Below the pieces are notes generated by a model. That model had not been told where the DNA came from, did no database searches, and saw nothing but the letters and a program-made list of their open reading frames with translations. Shown piece by piece: positions 1 through 7,855 of a stretch of 64,000 bases of DNA. The DNA comes from Bacteroidia bacterium (GTDB lineage Bacteria > Bacteroidota > Bacteroidia > NS11-12g > UBA955). Position 1 is the stretch's first letter; each line of letters opens with the position of its first letter. A program made the translations under genes and the position numbers. The DNA is taken from contig JALOAG010000004.1 in NCBI GenBank assembly GCA_023228875.1, positions 119,501-183,500 on the forward strand, given 5' to 3'.

Positions 1-1032
1 AATAATTACATAGGTGTAATCAATGACCCGAATTTGTCCGGCACTTCATCCAATTATGTTGCAGATGGCGTTGACTTGCTTGGAAATGTGAGTTGGTATG
101 GTTTGCCCAATTTTGTTTCAAGTCTTTTCAGAAAAGTTTATGAAGTGACTTTTGAAAGTAAAACCGGTTGTATTGCAGACAGCAATATGTTTGAATTTAC
201 AGGCTCTCCGGGTTATGATAGCTTAGTATGGGATTTTGGAGATGGAACAACGCCTTTGCTTTCGTTTGATAATCTTGTTAAACATCATTATGCAGATGCC
301 GGTACATATCCTGTTACAATTCAATATTTTATTGATGGAACGGTACATCAAGCTACTGATAGTGTTACACTCAATGTAGCAAATGTAACAATCAATGACT
401 TTGCAGGATGTGAGGGTTATAGTGTAACTGTTGGTTCTCAGACGTATGATAAAACAGGAGTGTATAAAGACTTGCTGAATGATTGCGATACATTAATCAC
501 ACGGCTAACTATTTTTTCTAATCCTACTTTCGAATTGTTTGTTACACATGATAGTTGTGAAAAGAATACAGGGAAAGTAGTAGCCCAACATGTCAATGCA
601 AGCAGTCCTTATAGTTTTCAGTGGAATACCGGTTCTGTAGATTCCATAATCTATAATCTGAGCAGTGGCAGCTATAGTTTGACGGTTACCGACAGTGCAG
701 GATGTAAGCATGCTGAGAGTGTCAATGTGTTCAATCTCAGAAATCAATGTGAGTTTGCGCTCTATGTGCCTGATGTGTTTTCGCCCAATGGCGATAATTT
801 GAATGATGTATTTGGTGTGAGTGCTTATTATTTGTCAAGTTTTGACATGAAAATCTATAACCCTTGGGGAGCATTGATTTATCAAACTGATGACACCCTT
901 GCAACATGGGATGGAACATATAACAATCAGCCTTGTCCGACTGGTGTGTACGTGGTTGTAATACAGTATAAAACAAATGCTTTGGTGGGACAGTCCTTAT
1001 TGCATAGGTCCACTTTACAACTTTTGCGCTAA
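1..1032 (+). CDS. T9SS type B (gliding motility-associated C-terminal) surface protein, 5' partial
   Basis: The reading frame is open to the left edge, so the true start lies outside the window; the first visible residues, with an IGVINDPN motif followed by GLPNF, are typical of the region upstream of the repeats in large Bacteroidota surface proteins. About 343 residues are visible. In order there is a PKD-like domain (WDFGDG motif, about residues 75-125), a SprB-like repeat (YSFQWNTG, then GSYSLTVTDSAGC, about 190-245), and a C-terminal type B sorting domain (VFSPNGDNLNDVFG, IYNPWG, WDGTYN, CPTGVYVVVIQY). Type B domains direct outer-membrane secretion by the T9SS and surface attachment. The protein is probably an adhesin or gliding-related surface protein; its specific ligand cannot be told. 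Confidence 0.88.
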   Translation, partial: NNYIGVINDPNLSGTSSNYVADGVDLLGNVSWYGLPNFVSSLFRKVYEVTFESKTGCIADSNMFEFTGSPGYDSLVWDFGDGTTPLLSFDNLVKHHYADAGTYPVTIQYFIDGTVHQATDSVTLNVANVTINDFAGCEGYSVTVGSQTYDKTGVYKDLLNDCDTLITRLTIFSNPTFELFVTHDSCEKNTGKVVAQHVNASSPYSFQWNTGSVDSIIYNLSSGSYSLTVTDSAGCKHAESVNVFNLRNQCEFALYVPDVFSPNGDNLNDVFGVSAYYLSSFDMKIYNPWGALIYQTDDTLATWDGTYNNQPCPTGVYVVVIQYKTNALVGQSLLHRSTLQLLR

Positions 1033-1423
1033 TTCAGCTTTGAATTTTAACCTGTTTCACTTGATGATTTTTGGCGATTAGCAAGGGTTGTTGCTGTGTT
1101 GTATCAATGAGAAATTTATTTCTGTGTAAATATAAAAACGGCATTGTTCTATGTCATTTTCAATGTTAAGCAGATTGCTACAGGGTAAAATGAAAGCACA
1201 AAAGATATACGCAAAAATGCGTATTGCCTAAAGTGTTTCCAAGTGGTATTTTTGTTTTGTGTATGATGAAAGTTGGGTAACATACACTTCCATCTTGTAA
1301 CTCTGGTGAAGACTACAAGTGAGGGTATGTTCTTAAATAAAATCTTCCAATTGTCAGTTGTCGGATTTTTTGGCCTTTGAGAATTTTCTCAAAGGTTTTT
1401 TTTTGACAAAGCTGATTCTTGCC
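1033..1423. other. Intergenic region with small inverted repeat and terminator
   Basis: About 390 bases without a convincing gene. It contains a 7-bp inverted repeat (ATACGCA at 1207-1213, TGCGTAT at 1218-1224) with no following T-run and, near its right end, a strong plus-strand terminator listed separately. Only very short reading frames are present and none has recognisable features. Confidence 0.6.
1374..1404 (+). terminator. Rho-independent terminator
   Basis: A perfect 10-bp stem (CCTTTGAGAA at 1374-1383 and TTCTCAAAGG at 1386-1395) is followed by nine T residues at 1396-1404. The T-run is only on the plus-strand side, so it terminates rightward transcription just before the converging DUF2249 gene. 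It lies about 340 bases beyond the only plus-strand gene to its left. Confidence 0.8.
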
Positions 1424-2179
1424 CTACTCCTTAACCTTGATAACGCGCACTTTCCATACTACAGGACCTTCTTCAAGGTATTCCCATCTGAAAGGCTCTT
1501 TGCTTTCTGCTTCCATTTGATAATAAAGAGGTTTGGGGTCGTGGTCGTTTATGAGGATAAAAGCTTCACCTGCTTGAATGTCTGCAAAGGCTTTATAAAA
1601 AATCTCATGTCTTTCTGTTGGAGTGTAGGGGCGGACATCAAACTCATTGACAACCATAAATCCATCATCTCCCAAACCACTTTTTATTGTTTTGGTTAGG
1701 TGTACTACCACTTCGCCTTCTTCTCTCTTTTTGTAAACCCATCTAAATTGACCTTCAAATTTCATGATAAAGGTTCCGTAGATTTCTTCAGGGTTTTCTG
1801 CTGCTACTATTTCCATTACATCCCCTTCCTTCATCATTCCGTAACGGTGGAAAATCACGTGCTTCCAATCCTTTTTTTCTACCTTGCGTAAGTCCATCAT
1901 GGTAGAAATTTCAGTAAATTCTCTTCCGATAGAATCTTCCAAACGTGTTACTTTAACTTTCCACTCTCTTCCTCCTCGGTTCAGGTAATCCCAGCCTACC
2001 ACATCGCCATGGATGGAACGGAACTCATAAAACAACGGGAGAGGGTCGTGGTCATTGATAAAGGTAAAACTCTCGCCTGTAGGCAGGTTCTTGAATACTT
2101 CCAATAGCATGGTATGTCTGTCAATTGGGATTAATTCGCGTACATCGTACTCTTTTATGGGTGTTGTGTTATTACTCAT
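1424..2179 (-). CDS. DUF2249 domain protein with three repeats
   Basis: A 251-residue cytoplasmic protein built of three copies of a DUF2249-type fold. Repeat 1 (about residues 11-79) begins YDVREL and carries INDHDPLPLFYEF; repeat 3 (about 180-250) begins FDVRPY and carries INDHDPKPLYY; each ends in a W-x-V-x-V strand. The middle segment (about 95-164) has the same skeleton (MDLRKV, a GD at 119-120, FRWVYK, VVVHLTK) but lacks the HD motif. DUF2249 domains are small and of unestablished biochemistry; they often occur beside hemerythrin-like or nitric-oxide and redox genes, but no such partner is next to this one. It is a single-gene unit, converging on the gene at the left edge, with an inverted repeat upstream of its ATG. 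Confidence 0.82.
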   Translation of the reverse strand: MSNNTTPIKEYDVRELIPIDRHTMLLEVFKNLPTGESFTFINDHDPLPLFYEFRSIHGDVVGWDYLNRGGREWKVKVTRLEDSIGREFTEISTMMDLRKVEKKDWKHVIFHRYGMMKEGDVMEIVAAENPEEIYGTFIMKFEGQFRWVYKKREEGEVVVHLTKTIKSGLGDDGFMVVNEFDVRPYTPTERHEIFYKAFADIQAGEAFILINDHDPKPLYYQMEAESKEPFRWEYLEEGPVVWKVRVIKVKE

Positions 2180-2208
2180 TGTATATTATTTATTTAATTT
2201 GAATTGTA

Positions 2209-2231
2209 ATTTGCAGGTACCTCCTGCAAAT
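2209..2231. promoter_or_regulatory. Perfect inverted repeat upstream of the DUF2249 gene
   Basis: Arms ATTTGCAGG (2209-2217) and CCTGCAAAT (2223-2231) are exact reverse complements around the spacer TACCT. The element is 30 bases upstream of the minus-strand ATG at 2179 and about 77 bases upstream of the plus-strand promoter of the Omp28-like gene. Size and symmetry fit a dimeric regulator's operator, or a 5' UTR hairpin; there is no T-run, so it is not a terminator. Confidence 0.5.
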
Positions 2232-2307
2232 AGGTGTGCGAAGTTAGGCTATTAAAATTGAATCCATAAGTTTTGTCGTCTTAAGTTTAATTTGAAAGTA
2301 CCTTGTA

Positions 2308-2336
2308 TTTGAAAAATTTTAAATAATGTATTTTTG
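2308..2336 (+). promoter_or_regulatory. Bacteroidota-type promoter of the Omp28-like gene
   Basis: TTTG at 2308-2311, a 17-base spacer, and TATTTTTG at 2329-2336 match the Bacteroidota -33/-7 consensus. The ATG used for the downstream gene is at 2341, four bases after the -7 box, implying a leaderless or almost leaderless mRNA and excluding the upstream in-frame ATG at 2326, which lies within the promoter. Confidence 0.65.
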
Positions 2337-2340
2337 TGCC

Positions 2341-3210
2341 ATGCAAATCAAATTCTCTGCTTTATGTATCATATTTTCTGTGTTTTTAATTTCTTGTAAA
2401 GAAGAAGACCACGGAATACTAAATAAAAAAGATGCTCCCGTTGCGCTGAAAGATACCAGTTATATTTCTTCAGACAATTTGTCTTCCGTTTTTAAGAAAG
2501 TATTATTAGAAGACATTACAGGAGTGAAGTGTGTTAACTGCCCAAAGGCAGCGGAGGAATCAGTTAGGTTAAAGGAGAAATATGGCGATACAATAATACC
2601 AATGGCAATCTATATCAAATCCCTGCCTATTTATTCAACACCTTGGGGAGATGGAAATCCTGATTTGAGAACAGATGTTGCAGAAGAAATAGCCAATGCC
2701 ATTGGAATGCCAGTGGGCTTGCCGGGCGGCTATGTGGATAGGTTCAAATTTGGTGCGTCAGCACCTTTGGTTATTAATCAATGGGAAAATTCCTATAAAC
2801 AAAGAACCGGTTTATCTCCCGTTATTATAACTCTCAGCTATGAAGTTGCCCCAAATAATAAAATCATAGTCAGAACTAAACTGTTCTATACCGAAGATAA
2901 AAGCAATGAGAATCACAAATTAGCACTTTATTTTACCGAGAGTGGACTTATAGGAAAGCAGTCCACAAATGAGCCGGGGAAAAGCCCTTATATTGAGCAT
3001 TATGAATTCAACCATGTGTTGAGAGGTTCGATAGGCAATGCCTTGGGAGCTAGGCTCGAAGAGCCCTTAGTGAAAGGAAGGGTTTTTGAAAAGGATTTTG
3101 AAATCGACTGGAATAAAGATTGGAACATCAGCAAATGTACGCTCATTGCAGTTGTATTAGACGAAAGTGATAATTCTGTCATTCAGGTAGAAGAAATCCT
3201 ACTCCATTAA
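2341..3210 (+). CDS. Omp28-related lipoprotein (thioredoxin-like fold)
   Basis: A 289-residue lipoprotein. The ATG at 2341 is preferred because the upstream in-frame ATG at 2326 falls inside the promoter. A hydrophobic signal ends in FLISC, putting the lipidated Cys at residue 19. The motif LLEDITGVKCVNCPKA (Cys64-x-x-Cys67) followed by the strand IIPMAIYIKS is characteristic of Omp28-like proteins, whose N-terminal part is thioredoxin-like; the remainder is a predicted beta-rich domain ending in VEEILLH. Members occur in the Bacteroidota envelope and are often T9SS-associated, but a redox activity for this protein is inference. Five bases separate it from xerD, so the two are probably co-transcribed. 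Confidence 0.82.
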   Translation: MQIKFSALCIIFSVFLISCKEEDHGILNKKDAPVALKDTSYISSDNLSSVFKKVLLEDITGVKCVNCPKAAEESVRLKEKYGDTIIPMAIYIKSLPIYSTPWGDGNPDLRTDVAEEIANAIGMPVGLPGGYVDRFKFGASAPLVINQWENSYKQRTGLSPVIITLSYEVAPNNKIIVRTKLFYTEDKSNENHKLALYFTESGLIGKQSTNEPGKSPYIEHYEFNHVLRGSIGNALGARLEEPLVKGRVFEKDFEIDWNKDWNISKCTLIAVVLDESDNSVIQVEEILLH

Positions 3211-3215
3211 TCAAT

Positions 3216-4118
3216 ATGAGTTGGGCTTCATTATATAAAGGATTTTCGAACTACTTAACTCTCGAAAAATCCCTATCAAAAAACTCTATTGGAGCGTATC
3301 TTCAAGATGTCAGCAAACTGATTCAGTATGTGAACGACTCTAAGTCTGCGGAGCAGTTACAACCCAAAGACATCAAAGGATTTATTTCATTTTTAAATGA
3401 ATTAGGATTGAGTGCAACAAGCCAAGCACGTATGTTGTCGGGATTACGCCAGTTCTATAATTATCTTCAATTGGAGGAAGTGATTACCCACAACCCGATG
3501 GATAGCATTGAGCTACCCAAAAATGCGCGCAAATTGCCCACGGTTTTGTCCTATGACGAAATTATTAAAATGATTGGCTGTATTGACCGCAGTAAGAAAG
3601 AAGGAGAGCGCAACCTCGCTATGATTGAGACTTTGTATGCTTGTGGATTGAGGGTGAGTGAATTAACAGGGCTTAGAATATCTGACATTTTCTTTTCTGA
3701 AGAATTTATAAGAGTACGAGGCAAAGGAAACAAAGAGCGATTGGTGCCAATAGATCCTCATACCCTTGATCAAATATCATTTTTTATTAATCACGTACGT
3801 ACGCATTGGAAATTAGCCAAAGAAGCGGAAGATATTGTTTTTATCAATCAGGGCAGAGGGACGCAAATTAGCAGAGTGGCTGTTTTTACACTAATCAAAT
3901 CTTTGGCAACAAAAGCCGGAATCAAGAAAACCATCAGTCCGCATACATTTAGACATTCTTTTGCTACACATCTGGTTGAAAATGGTGCGGATTTGAGAGC
4001 TGTACAACAAATGCTCGGGCACGAAAGCATTACAACTACCGAAATTTATACCCACCTAGACCGTTCATTTTTGAGAAAAACAATTGAAGAATTTCATCCG
4101 CGTTCTAAAAGCATTTAA
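3216..4118 (+). CDS. xerD: Tyrosine recombinase XerD
   Basis: A 300-residue site-specific recombinase that with XerC resolves chromosome dimers at dif. It has the N-terminal SAM-like core-binding domain (about residues 1-100) and a C-terminal catalytic domain with the complete set of residues: Arg146 (ACGLRVSEL), Lys170 (RGKGNKER), His243 and Arg246 (HTFRHSFATHL), His269 (LGHESITTTEIY) and nucleophile Tyr278. Length is that of housekeeping Xer proteins rather than phage integrases, and neighbours are not mobile genes. It follows the Omp28-like gene by 5 bases and precedes a methyltransferase gene by 9. The similar XerC cannot be excluded fully, but the sequence reads as XerD. Confidence 0.9.
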   Translation: MSWASLYKGFSNYLTLEKSLSKNSIGAYLQDVSKLIQYVNDSKSAEQLQPKDIKGFISFLNELGLSATSQARMLSGLRQFYNYLQLEEVITHNPMDSIELPKNARKLPTVLSYDEIIKMIGCIDRSKKEGERNLAMIETLYACGLRVSELTGLRISDIFFSEEFIRVRGKGNKERLVPIDPHTLDQISFFINHVRTHWKLAKEAEDIVFINQGRGTQISRVAVFTLIKSLATKAGIKKTISPHTFRHSFATHLVENGADLRAVQQMLGHESITTTEIYTHLDRSFLRKTIEEFHPRSKSI

Positions 4119-4127
4119 CTTCGACCC

Positions 4128-4940
4128 GTGTTTAAGCGATTGTTGCTCATATTCAAAACAATAATAACCCACCCAAAATCTTTGCTCAGGGTTTTAAATC
4201 CATCGGATGATGAAGCCAAACAGACCGTTGTGAGCAAATACAATCTCAGTTGCGGTTTGCCTATTGCATCGATACAACAATTAGTTGTCAAAGAAAATCA
4301 CCGTGTTACGCCTTATTTATTTCTTGAAGGTGGATCCTTACCAACGGATTTATTTCTGTTAGCCCAACTTGCTCAGCGCGAAGAGGTCAATACATATTTT
4401 GAAATTGGTACTTGGCGCGGTGAAAGTGTGATGAATGTTGCTCCATTTGTACAAAAGGCTTATACACTGAATCTGACAAATGAAGAAATGATACGCAGAG
4501 GAGCCAATCCTCAATATGTGGCACAATCCGGTATGCTGTTGCACAACAAAAGCGGACAGGTTGAACAACTATATGGAGATAGTTTGTCATTTGATTTTAC
4601 TCCTTGGTATCAAAGCTGCGACCTGATTTTTATTGATGGAGATCACCATTACTCAACGGTGGTTTCGGATAGCAAAAATGCACTGAAATTGCGCAGAAGT
4701 CAAAATAGTGTCATTGTGTGGCATGACTATGGGTATTCGCCTGAAGAAATTCGTTGGGAAATTTTGCAAGCCATTTTGGATGCGGTGCCCACGCAGGAAC
4801 ATCCATTTTTATATCATATTGCCCATACCAAATGTGCTATCCTCACTCGACTTCCTTTGACAGCAGCCCACCGCCCCAGACCCATGAAGCCGGATACAAT
4901 TTTTGAAATTGATTGGGTGATGAAACCCTTGAAATCATAG
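4128..4940 (+). CDS. Class I SAM-dependent methyltransferase-like protein
   Basis: A 270-residue protein starting with GTG. The central segment holds a Rossmann motif I (YFEIGTWRGES, about residues 86-96) and the acidic FIDGDHHYSTVVSD (about 167-180), the signature of the Methyltransf_24 / macrocin-O-methyltransferase-like group in which Asp and His residues bind metal or substrate. A later WHDYGYS fits the same family. There is no signal peptide or membrane segment. The natural substrate, likely a sugar or small metabolite, cannot be inferred; it is last in the Omp28-xerD unit, which gives no pathway clue. Confidence 0.7.
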   Translation: MFKRLLLIFKTIITHPKSLLRVLNPSDDEAKQTVVSKYNLSCGLPIASIQQLVVKENHRVTPYLFLEGGSLPTDLFLLAQLAQREEVNTYFEIGTWRGESVMNVAPFVQKAYTLNLTNEEMIRRGANPQYVAQSGMLLHNKSGQVEQLYGDSLSFDFTPWYQSCDLIFIDGDHHYSTVVSDSKNALKLRRSQNSVIVWHDYGYSPEEIRWEILQAILDAVPTQEHPFLYHIAHTKCAILTRLPLTAAHRPRPMKPDTIFEIDWVMKPLKS

Positions 4941-5188
4941 GTGTGATGATTTATTGATGGTGTAATGCACCAACGAGAATACAGCGTTCAGCCTGAAGTA
5001 ACAATCTTTTTATGCTCAATTAGCGTGCAGATGTCAATTCTGTTAGGGAGAGTTAATGCCAAAAACTAAAAAATCTAATACAAAATTTGTTGGAGAACAA
5101 AGTAAAAAGTATGTATAGACAAATCAGAGTGGGTACGTTCAGATACTGACATTCAATCCATACTGCTTGTATTGTAGCATAATGAATT

Positions 5189-5230
5189 GATAAATAGATA
5201 GATAGGTAGAACGATAAATAGACGAATAGC
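5189..5230. repeat. Imperfect GATA-type microsatellite
   Basis: A tract of degenerate 4-base units (GATA, TAGA, GATAG) with two exact copies of the decamer GATAAATAGA at 5189-5198 and 5213-5222. It lies about 200 bases upstream of the next gene and outside coding sequence. Purity is too low to claim active slippage. Confidence 0.5.
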
Positions 5231-5281
5231 TATTCTGAGTAGATGAATAAAGTGTTAAACCGGTATTAAACGGTTTTCATA

Positions 5282-5314
5282 TTTGGAAAGCACTGTCATC
5301 TGTCTTAACTTCGC
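5282..5314 (+). promoter_or_regulatory. Candidate promoter of the cysteine-rich protein gene
   Basis: TTTG at 5282-5285, a 21-base spacer and TAACTTCG at 5307-5314 resemble the Bacteroidota -33/-7 pair with one mismatch (C for T) in the -7 box. It would give a 5' leader of roughly 110 bases before the ATG at 5430. Confidence 0.4.
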
Positions 5315-5429
5315 CTAAGAAGAAAAGGTGTAAAAAATGATTTTCTGATATATTCATATACCTTCCAATATGATGAATGAGAGTCAAATTATCCCTTTTG
5401 AATAAGTGTTAAACCAAACAACAAATAAT

Positions 5430-6122
5430 ATGATAAAATTATTACAAATCAAGAATTGTAATTCCTCAAAGGGTTACAATAAATTTGAGTTGACACTCAA
5501 ACACAGAGTCCGTTTGAGGGCTTTATTTTTCTCGTTATGGGTAGTGTTTGTAGGGCACAATGGTGTTGCCCAATGTATGTGGGAACATTACTCTGAAATT
5601 GATTGTGCTTACAACATTGAGATAGGTTTTGATTGTGCGGATTACTTAAATCTTGTTTCTACTCATTCACATAACTTTTGGTGGGGTGGTGGAACATCGG
5701 TGCTATGTGTAGGTGGACCAGCACCTCCATCATGGACTGGACATTCCGGCTGTGGATGCTGGGGTATTCCGGGTGGCACTTATGGTCAAGCTGGATGTGC
5801 TTTTTGTGGATTTCCAGATTCTGCTTTATGTGATTCAGCTCACCCCAATAGTAATTATAGAGAGTTTAAGTATTTAATCGTCTCTTCAGCACTTTTTCCA
5901 ACTATCAAAAGCAAAGTTCATGAGTGGAATGAATATTATAATTATTGGTTTATTCTTGGTTCTTATCCAAATAGAACAATTTGTTGTGATATAAATGCTG
6001 ACCCGGATCAGTGCATGACTTGTGCTTGTGGAACCGTAGAGGTTGATTGGGAGAACCAAAAAACCTATTTGAAACCTGCTCATTATCCATATTATCCTCT
6101 CTGTCCCGACCCTAATCCATAA
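5430..6122 (+). CDS. Cysteine-rich secreted protein of unknown function
   Basis: A 230-residue protein starting at ATG 5430; an upstream in-frame GTG at 5406 only adds eight residues. An unusually long basic N-region is followed by a hydrophobic stretch (LFFSLWVVFVGHNGVAQ), a signal peptide with likely cleavage after GVAQ. The mature part of about 180 residues carries 15 cysteines, many paired (GCGCW, GCAFC, ICCD, CMTCAC), plus many Trp, Gly and aromatic residues, suggesting a disulphide-stabilised or metal-binding extracellular protein. No family was recognised and there is no T9SS sorting domain, so it may stay in the periplasm or use another route. It is 26 bases upstream of a T9SS protein gene, probably in one operon. 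Confidence 0.6.
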   Translation: MIKLLQIKNCNSSKGYNKFELTLKHRVRLRALFFSLWVVFVGHNGVAQCMWEHYSEIDCAYNIEIGFDCADYLNLVSTHSHNFWWGGGTSVLCVGGPAPPSWTGHSGCGCWGIPGGTYGQAGCAFCGFPDSALCDSAHPNSNYREFKYLIVSSALFPTIKSKVHEWNEYYNYWFILGSYPNRTICCDINADPDQCMTCACGTVEVDWENQKTYLKPAHYPYYPLCPDPNP

Positions 6123-6148
6123 AGTCTTAACCCTCAATCAAACAGATT

Positions 6149-7807
6149 ATGAAACATATTCAATACATCAAACAAATCGTATTTATCTTGCTCATTGCTA
6201 GTTGTCAATCCGGCTATAGTCAATCTCCGTATCACTTACAACAGTTGCACCACCTCAAAATTAAAGGACTTACCTCAGGTGTATGGCCAAGAGTGTTTAT
6301 GAATGAAAATGGTTGGGTCTTTTTTGATATAGGAGGAATAAAAGATACTTTTAACTTTCAATCCCTCACCCTTGACAGTACGCAATTAGGGGCGGTATTG
6401 GTGGCAATTGATAATCAAATGCGTTTAAGATGGTCTTTTGTATATAGACAAGGGGTGAATACCACCCAAGGAGGGATGGGTATTATTGGCGTAGGTCCAG
6501 ACAATTCAGTTTATTTTACTTGTGGAGCGAAGGATTCATTGATTTTACCCGGTCTTGAGCCAATATATAATGTTGCAAGTCTTTTTAATGGTAGAATAGA
6601 CAGCAGCGGAAATTTTATTCATGTAGCACCAACTGGTATTGGGTTTTGGCCAAGTTTTGGTGCTTATCCTATTGCCGGTGGTAAAATTGCTACAATGGGT
6701 GATCGTTACCCCTTTATTTTGAACCCGGATTTATCTATTGAAGTAGTTGAGACCGGAGTAAATTCAAATTCTGCTATTTCAGCAACAATTCAACCTGACG
6801 GGAGTGCTTTTGGTTTAGCCGGTACGAGTTCGGGTGGCAGTTTAAACTTACTTGACACATTCATACCCGGAGAAATAGGAGTGTACAAATGGATTTTTTA
6901 CAAAGTAAAAAACGGTAAGCGAGAATGGACTCATGTCATCAATAACAATCTCATGTATGAGTTGAACGAAAACAAACTAATCAGGTATGATAAGTATGGA
7001 AATATATTTGTTGCGATACAGCATAGGCAAGCCATTCAAGTTGCCGGCACAACGATTCCGTATTATACAGAGGGGAATACCACACTAGTAACCAAGGCAA
7101 GTATTTTGAGATTTGCGCCTGACGGGACTCTTCTCAGCGTGCACCATGACACGAGTCAAGCGGTTCCTTTTTCACAAAACCACCAAACCATTTGGTTGGA
7201 AAATGACAAAGACATGAACGTATATGCTTATTTATTTTCAAGTGGCAGGACTTATTATTTTGATAAAATAGATTTTGGAGATGCTTACTCGCGCAAAAAC
7301 AAAATCTTAACATATAATTATACTACCAATTCATTTGACAAGGCTTGGTATTTTATTCCTCCGACCACAGACGGGAATATTGCTCAATCCAATCTCTCCA
7401 ATCGCCAAGTGTTTTGGTATCGCTACTTATCAGACGGGAATACTTTTTTTACCGAATCAGACGAGATAACCATCATGCGGGTATGGAAAGACGACAAGTT
7501 AGTTGCAATATATGACACCTTGCCACCAACCGGTCCTATAGTTTCAGTACAAATGCAGTCAGCAATTCACCCCCCCATCATAACCATTTACCCCAACCCA
7601 TCGAATGCAATATTTACAATTCAGAACAATATGGCGGGAGCAGTACGATGCAAGGTATATTCGATTGAAGGCAAGCAAATGGAAGAGTTTGAGATGCAAG
7701 CAGGAGCAAGTCGTCATTTTGGAGAATGGTTGCACACAGGGGTTTACTTTGTAGAAGCCACCAACCAATCCGGAGAGCGATACACCCTTAGAATACTGAA
7801 ACACTAA
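6149..7807 (+). CDS. T9SS type A sorting domain-containing protein
   Basis: A 552-residue secreted protein. The N-terminus has a signal sequence ending near SGYSQ; a lipobox-like LIASC within it makes lipoprotein processing an alternative. The middle (about 40-450) is beta-rich and reads like a propeller-type repeat, with recurrent phrases such as VGPDNSVYFT, YDKYGNIFVAI and RFAPDGTLLSV. The last 80 residues are a type A sorting domain (IYPNPSNAIFTIQN, VYSIEGKQMEEF, TGVYFVEATN). It is therefore predicted to be moved across the outer membrane by the T9SS and anchored or released at the surface. The upstream neighbour is a cysteine-rich secreted protein, perhaps a partner. Confidence 0.78.
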   Translation: MKHIQYIKQIVFILLIASCQSGYSQSPYHLQQLHHLKIKGLTSGVWPRVFMNENGWVFFDIGGIKDTFNFQSLTLDSTQLGAVLVAIDNQMRLRWSFVYRQGVNTTQGGMGIIGVGPDNSVYFTCGAKDSLILPGLEPIYNVASLFNGRIDSSGNFIHVAPTGIGFWPSFGAYPIAGGKIATMGDRYPFILNPDLSIEVVETGVNSNSAISATIQPDGSAFGLAGTSSGGSLNLLDTFIPGEIGVYKWIFYKVKNGKREWTHVINNNLMYELNENKLIRYDKYGNIFVAIQHRQAIQVAGTTIPYYTEGNTTLVTKASILRFAPDGTLLSVHHDTSQAVPFSQNHQTIWLENDKDMNVYAYLFSSGRTYYFDKIDFGDAYSRKNKILTYNYTTNSFDKAWYFIPPTTDGNIAQSNLSNRQVFWYRYLSDGNTFFTESDEITIMRVWKDDKLVAIYDTLPPTGPIVSVQMQSAIHPPIITIYPNPSNAIFTIQNNMAGAVRCKVYSIEGKQMEEFEMQAGASRHFGEWLHTGVYFVEATNQSGERYTLRILKH

Positions 7808-7832
7808 GCAACACAGAAACAAATGCTGCCTC

Positions 7833-7855
7833 AAAGCCTCGCACAGCGGGGCTTT
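7833..7855 (+). terminator. Hairpin, possible weak terminator
   Basis: A 10-bp stem with one G-T pair (AAAGCCTCGC at 7833-7842, GCGGGGCTTT at 7846-7855) with loop ACA lies 25 bases after the T9SS gene. The downstream tract (GGATTTT) is a poor U-run, so termination may be inefficient. Confidence 0.45.

Larger units (their letters stand above)
4941..5429. other. Intergenic region with GATA-rich tract and promoter
   Basis: Nearly 490 bases without a convincing gene. It holds an imperfect GATA-type short repeat (5189-5230, including two exact copies of GATAAATAGA 24 bases apart), a promoter-like TTTG/TAACTTCG pair (5282-5314), one copy of a 13-base direct repeat (5327-5339) whose second copy is at 7921-7933, and a 12-base repeat AAGTGTTAAACC near 5250 and 5404. 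No RNA gene was recognised. Confidence 0.6.

Noticed and set aside
1358..1699. Plus-strand reading frame antisense to the DUF2249 gene
   Set aside because: It is a low-complexity, Phe/Leu-rich frame with no start context, fully overlapped by the clear DUF2249 gene on the other strand.
3216..4118. Phage or transposon integrase
   Set aside because: The protein has the length and complete motif set of housekeeping Xer recombinases, and no attachment site, tRNA target or mobile genes lie beside it.
5250..5415. 12-base repeat AAGTGTTAAACC near 5250 and 5404
   Set aside because: Two short AT-rich copies 150 bases apart in one intergenic region are likely chance or part of promoter-like sequence; no third copy was noticed.
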